Made by a program: the position numbers and the translations under genes. Of a stretch of 64,000 nucleotides of DNA, positions 34,971 through 46,457 are shown in pieces. Below the pieces are notes generated by a model. That model was not told the DNA's origin and made no database searches. It saw only the letters and a program-made list of their open reading frames with translations. Source of the DNA: Turnera subulata (lineage: Eukaryota > Streptophyta > Magnoliopsida > Malpighiales > Passifloraceae); the NCBI GenBank assembly GCA_028386065.3, contig JAKUCV010007117.1, forward strand, positions 203,479 through 267,478, in the 5' to 3' direction. Position 1 is the stretch's first letter, and the number at the start of each line of letters is the position of its first letter.

Positions 34971-35765
34971 AAATCAATTTTCCTAAATTTTGGGGGACTA
35001 ATGCCGTTTTTGGTACTTGTGTTGCTCTTGATTATCACAATTCATACCTGTGTTTCAATTTGGTCACATTTCATCCTTCAATTAAGTCTGATTTGCCTAA
35101 TTTGGTTATTTTGACCATTTTACCCCTTAAATCAATGATGTATCAGTTTTTTCACCCGGATTCTTCACCTAACCGACCCGAAACTTGGTAGAAACCTAAA
35201 GCCTAACCGAAACCTGACCCGAACTAGACAATCTTTATTATTTTCCTTTTCCTTTTCTTTTTATTTTATTATTTTCTTTTTTCTAAAAATTTTAATTATA
35301 AAAATAAATATTTTTTTTGTTCTAGTAATCTGCAATCTATTTTCTTTTCGACCCAAACACCTTCCACCCGATAATCCAAATATCTATTTTTATAACTAAA
35401 AATAGATTGCAGATTACTAGAACGAAAAGAAATATCTATTTTTAGAATTAAAATTTTTGGAAAAAAGAAAATAATAAAAAGAAATATAAAGAAAAATAAT
35501 TAAGAAAATGTCCAGTTTGGGTTGGGTTTCGGTTAGGCTTTGGGTATCCACCGAGTTTCGGGTCGGTTAGGTGAAGAATCCGGATGAAAAAACTGATTTT
35601 GATTTCAGGGGTAAAACGGTCAAAATAACCAAATGAGGCTAATTGGACTTAATTGAGGGTCGAAATATGGCCAAATTAAAACACAGGTATGAATTGTGAT
35701 AATCAAGAGCAATAAAGGTACAAAAAAGACATTAGTCCAAATTTTGGGAGGGAAAAGAGATTTGT
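34971..35765. mobile_element. Foldback element with long inverted arms
   Basis: A left arm (about 34971-35345) pairs with a right arm (about 35397-35765) in reverse complement. Matches include ATTATCACAATTCATACC, GTCAAAATAACCAAATGAGG and the inner GTAATCTGCAATCTATTTT. The roughly 50-bp centre is unpaired. No ORF is present. The structure resembles large MITE or foldback elements; the family is unknown and the outermost edges are blurred. Confidence 0.75.
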
Positions 35766-36420
35766 GATGATCAATGAGTTTAGGACAATTAAATTTAGTT
35801 CCTGAAAGAAAGCTTTAGAAGAAAGATTAGTAAGAAAAAAAAAAACAGAAGCATCAGAAAAAATTTAGGGAAAAAATTTAAATACCTAAAAAAAATAAAA
35901 ATCTAACTGAATAAAGACTTAACTTACTATTTTTAGGAGGGTTGAGGTTGATACCTATATATTGGAGAAAAAAAAAGGTTAGACTAAATTAGGAATGTAA
36001 CTATTGATAATATGATGCAGAATTCAAGATAATGCAATTAAAATTTCATGTTGCAAATTGAATAAGAAATTAAAATGCCTAGATATTGGATGAAAAAAGG
36101 ATAATTTAAATGAGGAATATTACAATTGATAGTATGGAGCTAATTTCGCAATTAAAAAAGGGTACAGAACAAAAAAAATTAAAATTTACCTATATATTGA
36201 TACCTATATATAAGGAAAAAATGGTAGATTAAATTAGGAATATAACTATTGGCAATATGGTGCAATAATCAAGACAATGCAATAAAAATCGTTAAAGGAA
36301 ACACCAGTGAATGGGTTTTGATTATTTTTCCTATATTTGTCGGAAAGGTTTTCATACCTTTTTTGGAAAAAATTGGAAAAGAAATTAAAGATGCCTAGGT
36401 ATAGGATAAAAAAGGATAAA
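35766..36420. repeat. AT-rich Q repeats, right block
   Basis: Two further type-Q copies lie near 35895-36040 and 36180-36300, each with GATACCTATATAT and a TTAAATTAGGAAT stretch. There is no ORF. The Helitron left end is placed just after this block. Confidence 0.5.
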
Positions 36421-36594
36421 TCTATTATATATTTTTAAAGCTGTATCCCTCACCAGGTTTTGGCATATAGGATATTTTGGGTCTTGCTTTATTGTCATGT
36501 GGAGGCTTTGGGGTCTTTCTTTATTGCCATGTGGAGGGTTGTAGGTGTAGTTTGATTAGCTATAATGACAAATAAAATTATCCCAGAATAACAT

Positions 36595-37510
36595 GATCAA
36601 TTATACTCTTTTAAAAAGAATTCCAATCACACCAAAATTGTTCAAAAAAAAATTCACATGCAGAGATTTTTTTTTTCTTTTCATTAAAATGATAACCTGA
36701 TCTTAATTTTACTCTTTTAGAAAGAATTTCAGACACACCCAAATTGTTCAAAAGAAAATTCACACGCAGATATCGGTATTACATATATATTTTTTTTCCA
36801 TTAAATTGATAACCAGAGTTTCTAATTGATTACGATAAGAATAAAACTCTTTTTATTTAAATTGATGAATATGATCTTAATTATACTCTTTTAGAAAGAA
36901 TCCCAATTACACCCAAACTGTTCAAACGAAAATTTACACGCAGTTCCTAAAGAACTAATATAAATACAGGTTTGCATCTATTTGTGATACAGTTCCTTTA
37001 CCATTTATTTTTTCTTTTACTTCTTTGTTTTAGTTTGCAGTACATTTTAGCTTGGTATTACATATATTTTTTTTCCTTACTCAGGTTTTTATTATATTTT
37101 TCCCTTTCTGTTTGTGATACAGTTTCTTTACCATCTATTCTCTCTTTTACTTCTTTGTTTTAGCTTGCAGTATGTTCTAATCTTATTATAGTAGATTATT
37201 TTTTTTTCATTAAATTGATAACCTAAACTTAATTATACTCTTTTAAAAAGAATTCCAAACACACCCAAATTGTTCAAAAGAAAATTCACACGCAGATATT
37301 GGTATTATATATATATTTTTTCCACTAAACTGATAACCAGAGTTTCTAATCGATTATGATAAGAATAAAACTTTTTTTATTTATATTGATGAATTTGATC
37401 TTAATTATACTCTTTTAAAAAGAATTCCAGTCACACCCAAATTGTACAAAAGAAAATTCACACGCAAAGATTGGTATTATATATTTATTTTTCCATTAAA
37501 CTAATAATTG
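36595..37510 (+). repeat. Tandem repeat array near Helitron 5' end
   Basis: Five copies of a 110-170-bp unit begin at about 36600, 36708, 36876, 37230 and 37401. Each carries TTATACTCTTTTAGAAAGAA, CACACCCAAATTGTTCAAA and AAAATTCACACGCAGA. Units are separated by stretches that include the TATA-bearing segment. The repeats may be regulatory or simply expanded subterminal sequence. Confidence 0.7.
36959..36966 (+). promoter_or_regulatory. TATA box, distal copy
   Basis: TATAAATA followed by CAGGTTTGCATCTATTTGTG. The same block recurs at 37810-37817, closer to the RPA gene. It is a canonical plant TATA sequence, but transcription is not shown. Confidence 0.4.
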
Positions 37511-37809
37511 GCTATAATGATAAACATAATTATTAAAGAGTTTCAAATCAATTATGATAAGGATAAAACTCTTTTTATTTAAGAGATTGGTAATATATAT
37601 ATTTTTTTCCAGCAAACAGATTAAAGAAATAATTTCAATCACGCACATTATATTTTGTTTCACAGATTTGTATGTTTTTTCTTCTTCCTAATCGTTTAAG
37701 TAATTTATTATGATGTTATCTTTTAGTTTTTCCTAGAGATTGGTATTGTATATATTTTTTTTCCTTTATTAGCTTTTTATTATATTTTTTAAAATTCCTA
37801 GAAAACTAA

Positions 37810-37817
37810 TATAAATA
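37810..37817 (+). promoter_or_regulatory. TATA box upstream of RPA-like gene
   Basis: TATAAATA lies 370 bp upstream of the RPA start codon and within a duplicated block ending in ACTTCTTTGTTTTAGCTTAC. A 5'-UTR intron acceptor (TTTTTTTTGCAG, ending 38182) sits four bases before the ATG, so the transcript is probably spliced in its leader. Confidence 0.45.
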
Positions 37818-39404
37818 CAGGTCTGCATCTATTTGTGATATAGTTCCTTTACCATTTACTTCTCTTTTACTTCTTTGTTTTAGCTTACAGTACGTTCTAA
37901 TCGTATGATACTATTTCCACTTTTTTGTTCATCTATACTATTTTTCTTTCTTTTCTTTCTATTCAATTCAATTTTTGTATTTTTAGTATCTGTGTCTCAT
38001 ACATTTTCTTTACCATTCATTGTATTCTTGCTTTGTTTTAGCTTTCAGTACTAATATTAGTATAATATTAACGCTTTCTTCTTTCTCTAATTTATTTTTC
38101 TTCTTTCTGTAATTTATTTTTTCTCTTTCTAATGCAATTGTGTATTTTAAATTGAATAATATATTTCTTTTTTTTTTTGCAGGGGAATGAATATTAATAC
38201 TTTTGATAAGTTGACCCCTGACAATAATTTATGGACAATTCAAGTTAGGGTTTCAAGGTTGTGGGAGTCCTTGAATACAAAATTACAAAATCTCCTTATC
38301 AATTTAGATTTGATTTTAATTGGTGAAAAAGTATGTTTAAATTTTTCATGCCTTCTATTTTAATTCACTTTTATTTGTATTTGTTCTTTTATTTTCCATT
38401 TATTTAAATTTTTTATTTTTAATATTTTTTATTTTTATATTTTTTCCTTTACATAGTATTAGTTTTAGTTAATTTTCCATTCTTTTTATGTTTTCAATTT
38501 TTCTAATTTGTATTGTATTTTTTTCCTGATTAATAATAATTTTTTTTTCTATGGTATTTTTTAAATTTTTCCACAATTATATATTATTTCCCTATTTTTA
38601 TTTTTTTGCATTGCATTTGTTCTTTTAATTTTTCAAAATTATATGTTATTTTCCTTTTTTGGCATTGTGTTTATTTTTTAAAATTTTTATAATTATATAT
38701 TTTTGTATTTTTCTATTTTTGGAATTTTCTAATTTACCAAAACTATTTATTATTTTCATATTTTAATTTTTTTGGCATTGTGTTCGTTTTTTTAATTTTC
38801 TTGAATTATAATTTATTTTTTTTGGTATTGTGTTTGTTTTATTAAATTTTCTAGAATTATATATTATTTTCATATTTATTTTTGGCATTGTGTTTGTTTT
38901 TTAAAATTTCTGTGAATTATTTTTTTACTTTTTTTAGGCATTGTATTATTTTTTTAAATTCTCTAGATTTATACATTATTTTCCTATTTTATTTTTTTCG
39001 CATTGTGTTTGTTATTTTAATTTCCCTGAATTACTTTTTTTTGTCTTTTAATTTTTTGCACATTTTGTTAGTTTTTTTATTGTTCCAGATTTATAGATTA
39101 TTTTCTTGTTTGTTTTTTTTTGCATTGTATTTGGTCGTTTAATTTCCCTGGATTATTTTTTTTCCATTTTTTTTCATACATTGTTTTTTTTTTCAGATTT
39201 ATAATATATTTTTTTCCTTCCTATGTAATAGTTTTCTAATTTTTCTTCAATTTTATATAATATTTTCCTGTTTCTTTTGAATTTTGTTTGTTTTTCATGT
39301 CTTGATTTTTTCTGGCATTGTGTTAGTTGTTTTAATTTTCCAGATTTATTTTTTTGTTTTTTAATTTTTTTGGGAATTTTGTTAGTATTTTTAAATTTTC
39401 TAGA

Positions 39405-42400
39405 TGAAACGTCCGTGTCCCAATTTATTAATATAAGTTATAAATTAATTATAGATTGACCAAATTGCCCTTATCATTCCCGGGACACCCGTATCCCAAA
39501 ATTATCCATTAAGGAATGTATAGCATGTGAAGTGACCAAAATGCCCTTCTCCCCGGGATACAATATCAACAACATAATCAATGAACAAATATACAATAAA
39601 TTACACAACAACGAGTATGCAGCGGAAGACTAAACATTTGATAACATGTGTGCAGTGAACTCTATGGATCCGACCCGAGGAGAGGAAATCACCGCCACAT
39701 ACTGATATGCTCTTCTGATCATCGATCAGCTAACCTGTGTAAAACTATGAGGGGGTGAGACCAACCACTGTCTCACCACAAACAAATAAACCAATAATGT
39801 ACAATTACAAATCAAATACAAGTACACCGGCATCAGGCAATAGCAACACAGAGCACAAACATTTCACAGCACACAACAGCAGTCATCACCAGACTTCAAC
39901 CATCACTTATCATTACTTATCTTATTATCTTTGTTATTAGGTTTAAATATTTTATTAGGGCCCTCTACTGTGTGCGTCGAGCTCGGTCCCGTCTCATGAG
40001 ACAACCAGGCATAAGCCCAATATAACCAGACACGAAGCCCAAACATATCCATAGAGAGAGAGAGAGAGAGAGAGATAGAGAGAAAGATGGAGGTAGAAAG
40101 GGGGAGGTAGAAAGAGGGAGGTAGAACCGGTCATAACAGACCCATATGCTAAACCGCATCTACCATGCTTAACCGCATGAAATCCCGAGGGGTAATACTT
40201 CCCGCTCAAACCAACCGGTCAACAGCCCCACAGTAGACTTTATTATAATTTGTTATTCTCACTTATGCATAAAGAGTTTTGTCATACGTTATTATCAAAC
40301 AGGTTGTGTGGATTTAATATCTTATTTTCAAATCTGGGCCTCCAGCCCTCAAGTCACCACACGAACCAAAGAATCATATCTCATATTGTTTAATCACAAC
40401 AAACAAATCATGCCCAACTGGCATGTCTTATCACACAGGCACACGATTCACATCGGATAACAGGTCACATAATCAGGCACACCACATCATAGGTATCATC
40501 AATAAAATACACTTTGCAAATAGCAACATCAGCACAACAGGTATACACACATACAACGTTCAGTGCCAAACAAATATTACCACTTTTATACCAAGACAAT
40601 TAACCGAGCATTGTAGGCAGTAATGCATACAAAGGTTTATAAGTCCTCACCTGGGCCATATTAATTGTCTCGGAAGCCGAAGCCTCGTTCCACCTCGACA
40701 ATCCTATATTAATAACAAAATATAACCCCACATAAGGTCCACATAAAACTATGCTAAAAACATGTCAATGTCGAGACTTTAACCCATATTATCTTTTGTC
40801 CTTAAGTCCGATTAAACAGGTCATGGGTCTAAGCCCAAACAAGTCCAAACATATATCTGGGCCTAAAACCCATATCAATTAAAGTCATTGGGCCTAAAGC
40901 CCATCTTAAATTAATTACTCTTTATTGGGCCTATAGCCCATATATACCAAAATCACTATTAAACCCAATCATATTTTACTTTGGGCTGAAAATCCGTTAT
41001 TTATTAAATCCATACAAGGCTATATTGTATCCCAAATGGGCCTGGGCCTGTTTCCTAACTCCGGCTCTAAGGTCATACCCGATCCCAAGCTTTTCCCGGC
41101 CTAAGGTTCTATCTGCGTCGGTAAGATTCCGGCCACGCGTCTCTCAACATGCCGCACTCATTTTCAACTAACTCTATTTCTTTTTAATACATCAATTACT
41201 CCTTTACAATACTTGACAAGCTCAGAAAAAGACGTCCGAAAGTTACCATTCAAAGACGGTTCCCGATGCTCGCCGGAAAAGTAACCCGACCCGCCGGATT
41301 CCGGCCAAGCTTCGCCGGAAAAACACCAGAACTACAGAACGAAGAAACGTTCTCCACAAACTGTCAAAGCACCATAAACAACAGCCCAACAGCTAATACT
41401 TTAGATCCATGACCACAAACAACAAGGAGAATAGAACACCAACACAGGTCGCCGGAATTGCTTACCGGAGAACAAACCAGCACAACCCAATTCTGGATCC
41501 GCACTCCGACGTACAGAACGAGTAACCCAAGCCTAGAATCTTGCTGCTAGACAAAACCACGCCACTGCAACCACACCAACGGCACCGACATCACAAACCC
41601 AGCAACGTACGAATCCACCGCGCCCCGACCAACGCCCAAATCAGACCAAGCTCCACCACAAACCACCACCATCATGAACAACCCATTCCGCCATTAACCG
41701 CACAGAACCCGACAAATGACAACAACCATCAATTAACAATCCCATAAACGAATGGGGAAGAAAGAAGAACAAGAGGAAAATCGACGGTGGCTTACCAGAG
41801 GACAACCGAGAGGCGATGACGATGCGCCTCGTCCAAGCCCGACCTCCTCTTGCAACTGGGTAGCGGCAACAGTGGCGGCTTCAAGGCGGCGCCGTTCTAC
41901 GATGGTGGTGGGGCGAGAGAGAAAGCGGATCGAGGGAGAAGAAAAAAAGAGAGAAAAAGAAAGAGGGGAAAAGAAATGGAAAGCAACCGTTGTGAGAGGG
42001 AGAGAAATCGAGAAGAAAGGAGAGAAAAAAAAACGGGAAGGAGGACATGGGGAGAGAGAGTGCGGCGGAAAAGAAAGGAAGAAGGAAAAGATAGGAGAGA
42101 GGGAAAAGAAAAGGAAAAGAAAGAAAGAAACTAGGGTTGGCCGGCCAACGACCAAACGACGTCGTTTTGGGCCTTGGGCGCGGTCAACTCTTCCCTAGTT
42201 CAGTCAACGCGCGAAGGAAGGGTTTTAGGGTTAGGTTTTTTTTTTCTCTTTTCTTTTCCTTTATATCCAAAACTACGTAGTTTTAGTAAAAACCACTAAA
42301 TACTCCTTCTCTTACCCAGAACTCCAATCGTTCTCAAAGAAACCGACTAAGAATTAATTCCAAAAGTAACAAAACAATTCCAAGAAAAATTAAATTAACA

Positions 42401-42518
42401 ATAATAATTTTCTTAACCAAAAACACCCGAAAATTCCGTAAGGGTAAAAAGGGAAATAAAATTTCAAAAATTTCGAAAAATTTCATAAAAACTAAAAACG
42501 AAAATTTGGGGCGTTACA
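39405..42518 (-). mobile_element. LTR-A copy c, probable solo LTR
   Basis: This 3114-bp unit begins TGAAACGTCCGTGTCCC and ends GGGGCGTTACA, with perfect CTAGA repeats at 39400-39404 and 42519-42523. It lies in the T-rich RPA intron. No coding domain is inside. A purine-rich tract (41930-42130) creates long low-complexity frames that are not genes. It is more diverged from copies a and d than they are from each other over the left half. Confidence 0.75.
42132..42207 (-). promoter_or_regulatory. Putative LTR-A promoter motifs, copy c
   Basis: On the minus strand, W-box cores at 42203-42207 and 42182-42187 are followed by AACCCTA at 42132-42138 and the CT-rich tract. The same arrangement is present in copies a and b. 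The palindrome of copy a is replaced by a different one, around AAACGACGTCGTTTT. Confidence 0.35.
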
Positions 42519-45064
42519 CTAGATTTATAGATATTTTTATATTTTCTTTTTTGCATTGTGTTTGTTTTCTAAATTTCGGTGAATTATTTTTTTATATTTT
42601 TTAAGGCATTGTAATAGTTTTTTCAATTTTCAAGATTTATACATTATTTTCCTTTTTTAATTTTTTTTGGCATTATGTTTGTTTTTATAATTTCCTTAAA
42701 CTTTTTTGTGTTTTAATTTTTTGGGCATTGTGTTAGTTTTTCAATTTTCCAGATTTATAGATTATTTTCTTTTTTTTGCTTTATGTTTGGTTTTTTAATT
42801 TCCCTGGATTATTTTTTCCATTTTTTTGGCATTGTGATAATTTTTTCAATTTTTCAGATTTATATGATGTTTTTTTTTCAGATTTATAATATATTTTTTC
42901 CTTCCTTTGTAATAGTTTTCTATTTTTTCTAGAATTTTATATAATATTTTTTTTTGGGATTGTGTTTGTTTTTTTAATTTCCCAAAATTGTTTGTTATTT
43001 TCATGTTTTAATTTTTTGACATTGTGTTAGTTTTTTAATTTTTCAGATTTATATATTATTTTTCTATTTTCATTTTTTTTGCATTGTGTGTGTTTTCTTA
43101 ATTTTATTGAATCATTTATTATTTTCATTTTTAATTTTTTGGGAATTGTGTTATTTTTCTTAATTTTCCAGAAGTATATATTATTTTTCTTTTTTTGCAT
43201 TGTGTTTTTTTATAAAATTTCCTGATTTAATTATATTTTAATTTTTCTTTCTTTGTATGGTTTTTGTTTTTTTTTTTCCTTCCTTTGTAATATTTTTCTA
43301 TTTTCTTGGCATTGTGTTTTTTTATAGGTTTTTTTTTTCTTCTTTTTTTCTTTTTTCATTATATTGTATTTCCAGGGTTCAATAATGCATGCTGTTATAA
43401 AGAAAATTTTTGTACAATATTTTCGGGCCAAATTGCGTGAAGGATTGGTTTATAAAATCTCAAATTTCAAGGTGGTCAAAGAAACCAATCAATATCAACG
43501 AGTGAAGCACCAATATAAACTTCAGTTTTTGGGGTCAACAAAAATAGAACATGTAGAAGGGGAAATAACAAATATCTCTATGCATTTGTTTGATTTTGTT
43601 GACCGAAATATAATTATAGAAAGGTGAAACAAGACTCTTTACTTATCAAGTTTGATTATAACTTATTATTTTTTAACTATTCATATTTGAAATTTTTTAT
43701 GCTATTTTTTTCCTCCCATTTTTTATGAAGATGTTATTGGTACAATGGTCTCCCTCGGTTTTGGGGAATTAATAGAATCAAATAAGGGAACACTAAAGAA
43801 GCGTACCCTGAAATCATAATTTCAGAGTAAGATAGTTTGACATTTTTTTTGGCTTCATTTTCTTTTAAATATTATTTTTAAATTTTTTTATTAATCACAT
43901 TTCAGGAATGATAAGTATCAAGTTAGTTTGGCGAGTTCAAGCATAAATATTTTCTGACGAATTCTTAATTGATGAAATTGGTCCCTATGTTGCAATTTTT
44001 ACATCTTTATTATGCAAAATGTTTCAGAGTATGATTCTTTTTTTAAAAAAAATAAAATCTTCAATCTTAGTTGTTAACCATTTTTTTCCTGAAATTTAGG
44101 GTTCTATACTTTATCATCAACTAATGCTACAAAAACCTATATTAATTTGGATATACCAGAAGTGAAACAGAAATTAGAAAGGTTTGAAGATTAAATCATA
44201 TATTAACTATAATAAATTGCAGTTTGTTCCAATTACACAAGTTGATGCACCAAAATATGTTCCCTGTCAAAAACAGATGTTAGAAAACAGAAAGACAATA
44301 AAACAAATTCAAGAGGTGGCAAATGAGCCAATAGACGTTGAAGATCTTAAGGTTACATTACATGCAAAGATAAAAGAAGTACAAAATAGGTTTGGTTGGT
44401 GTTATTTTGCATGTCAAAACTGTTGAAAAAAAATAGAGAGAGATGATCCATCATAGTCCTGTTCGAGTTGCAATTCAAAGTGTGAATTACCTTCTATTAG
44501 GTTAGTTTAGATTAATTATTTTTGTAATATATTAATTCTACGTAGTTTATAATTCTCATAAACCTAAAGTATTAAAATATTCTATTCTTTATTCTCTGCA
44601 GATATAAAGTTGACATTATTGTTGAAGACAGTTTTGGACAAGTTTCCTTAACTTTATTTGACAAAGAAGTGGAAAAACTTAATAGTGGAGACAATATTGA
44701 AATTCCAATTGAAATTCAAATGCTCTTTGGTCAAGAAGCAGTTTTCCAATTAAAAATAACGTTGTATAACATCAATTATAGATGGGAATACTTTTGAGTC
44801 ACAAATATCTCTTTACCAGACAATACTATTGTAAGTTTTTTTGTGTTATTAAAAAGTAGTTTCTTATTCGAAAATTGAATTATTTATTCTTCTGCCAATT
44901 TGTAAATTGGTACATCAGTGAAACAAGAGGAGGGAATCAATACAAACATAAATCGACAAGAAGGTGGAGACATAGAGACATGCTCTACAATTTCTGTTGG
45001 AGAAGAATCAAGTCCATTAGAAAATGATAGGAAAAACAAAAAAACAAAAAATTATTCATCTTGA

Positions 45065-46034
45065 TGGATAGTAAAATTGTTATTTTTCCCATTTATTTTT
45101 TATTCATGTTTTCTTTCCTTTATTTTATAATCATTCATGAACATTAATTTTAAGTTTACGAATGATCATACAAAAAAAAATGAGGATTATCTATTAATTT
45201 TCAGCTGGTGCCTCGATTACATTTTCAATTAAAAATAACTTTGGACCATCAATTATTGCGGTGTCTTGCACCTACTCATCAAATTTGATCACTACTACTT
45301 GACTTCTTGGTCAAGTAGGATTAATTAACCAATCACAAAAGAACCCTTTTGGTCCCAGATGTCTCCAGTAATAATTTTTTATTTGGGAAAAGAAACCATA
45401 TGGACTCTTATTTTTAAATGAAAACTTAGAAATTGAGGATCGCCCCTGCGAAATTTAAGGGCAATTTATTGAGTGATTCTTTTTTCCTCAACTGAATGTA
45501 GTATGGGTATATATTGGTTAGCTGGTGCCTGCTGTAATGATTGTAGCATAAATGCTTATGAGAAACTCAATCTATTAAATATTATCAAGTATGACTTCCA
45601 TAAGGTTTAGTTGTAAGTTTCATGTACAAGGACAAATTCTAGGGCACTAATAGAATTTACTACGGTGCATCAAATAAAAAGCAGCCTCTTATCATACGTA
45701 TTTTTTACTAACAATAAAACCAACTATAACAGATCTATTGAGACATAGAGAAAAACAATGCAGTAATGAGAATGACAATTAGAATTGAATGCTTTTCAGT
45801 AGAAAAATATTCTCCAAAAACCAATCACAAACCAAGGCCGACATAAAAGCAAACTCATACTTAATTGATTTTTATTACTTTGGCAGGAAAATTAAAAAAC
45901 GAAAAAAAAAATAATAAAAATATTAAAAAACATAAATAACAAATAACATAAACACTAGGCAGAAGATTAAAAAACATAAATAACGGATAATATAATTTTT
46001 TTGGCCCTAGATTCTTAAACTAATCTATTACAAT
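45065..46034. other. Helitron intergenic AT-rich DNA
   Basis: No ORF or repeat of note between the RPA-like gene and the acidic ORF. It includes several poly-A stretches around 45900-45990, with AACATAAATAAC repeated a few times. Confidence 0.5.
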
Positions 46035-46457
46035 TTACTCATCTACTCCATCAGCTTCATCATCTTCTTCATTCTTCTCCTCATCATCTTCCTCTTCATC
46101 TTGCTCTTCATCTTCCTCTTCATTTTCCTCTTCAGATTCCTCATCAGTTTCCTTATCATCTTCTTCGTCTTCTTCTTCATACTCTTCTGGATTTTCAACA
46201 TCTTCCTCCAAAAATTCTTCTAGCTCTTCAAACAACATAGAGGCACACCTTTCGTTTCTTTTTTTTTTTCTATAATAATCCCTTAAAGCTTTTGGTTCGC
46301 GCATGTCAGGATCGTCATTGCTATCGTCGCTGTCCACTTCGAATAAACCTTCATCGTAGGGTTCATATTCAGACATGTTGGAGTCTTGCTCATCAGGGTT
46401 ATGTTTTCGGGAATCTTTCTCATCAGGATTATGTTTTGGGGATACTGAAGAACTCAT
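46035..46457 (-). CDS. Acidic low-complexity ORF, unknown function
   Basis: This complete 140-codon ORF runs from an ATG to a stop with no break, antisense to both Helitron genes. The N-terminus has a short tandem repeat (KHNPDEKDSR, KHNPDEQDSN). The middle has SEYEPYDEGLFEVDSDDSND and a basic patch DYYRKKKRNER. The last 65 residues are almost all Glu and Asp. Such tails occur in nuclear, histone-binding or nucleolar proteins, but no family is recognised. It may be Helitron cargo, a captured exon, or a GAA/GAT-rich simple sequence that happens to be open. No introns are evident. Confidence 0.45.
   Translation of the reverse strand: MSSSVSPKHNPDEKDSRKHNPDEQDSNMSEYEPYDEGLFEVDSDDSNDDPDMREPKALRDYYRKKKRNERCASMLFEELEEFLEEDVENPEEYEEEDEEDDKETDEESEEENEEEDEEQDEEEDDEEKNEEDDEADGVDE

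Larger units (their letters stand above)
38331..43375 (+). repeat. T-rich degenerate tandem array in RPA intron 1
   Basis: Apart from LTR-A copy c, this 1.9-kb intron sequence is a T-rich array of loosely repeated TTTTTGGCATTGTGTTTGTT ... CCAGATTTATAGATTATTTTC units. It covers 38340-39399 and resumes at 42524-43370. The plus strand has long T runs and few A runs. It ends in a normal polypyrimidine-AG acceptor at 43375. No ORF. Confidence 0.75.
38187..45064 (+). pseudogene. Helitron RPA70-like single-strand-binding protein
   Basis: Exon 1 (38187-38330) encodes LTPDNNLWTIQVRVSRLWES and ends at GTATGT. Exon 2 (43376-43623) continues in phase with MHAVIKKIFVQYFRAKLREG and YKISNFKVVKETNQYQ, the DUF223/RPA OB-fold. 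Later exons give DVIGTMVSLGFGELIESNKG (43728), NDKYQVSLASSS then EIGPYVAIFTSLL (43915-44030), STNATKTYINLDIPEV (44118), and a zinc ribbon FGWCYFACQNC ... CSSCNSKC (44390-44482) as in RPA DBD-C. The last exon ends at TGA 45062-45064. RPA coats single-stranded DNA; Helitron copies may assist strand transfer. Stops (after CQNC and TLKS) and a frameshift near 43956 disable it. LTR-A copy c sits in intron 1. Confidence 0.8.

Noticed and set aside
36595..37510. Repeat array as a possible CRISPR
   Set aside because: Repeats are long, degenerate and irregularly spaced, and the host is clearly a plant.
38882..39142. 86-codon Phe/Leu-rich ORF resembling a membrane protein
   Set aside because: Arises from T-rich intron sequence; TTT and CTT codons always look hydrophobic.
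41752..42198. 148-codon Lys/Arg/Glu-rich ORF
   Set aside because: It comes from the purine-rich tract of LTR-A copy c; the matching tract in other copies gives unrelated peptides.
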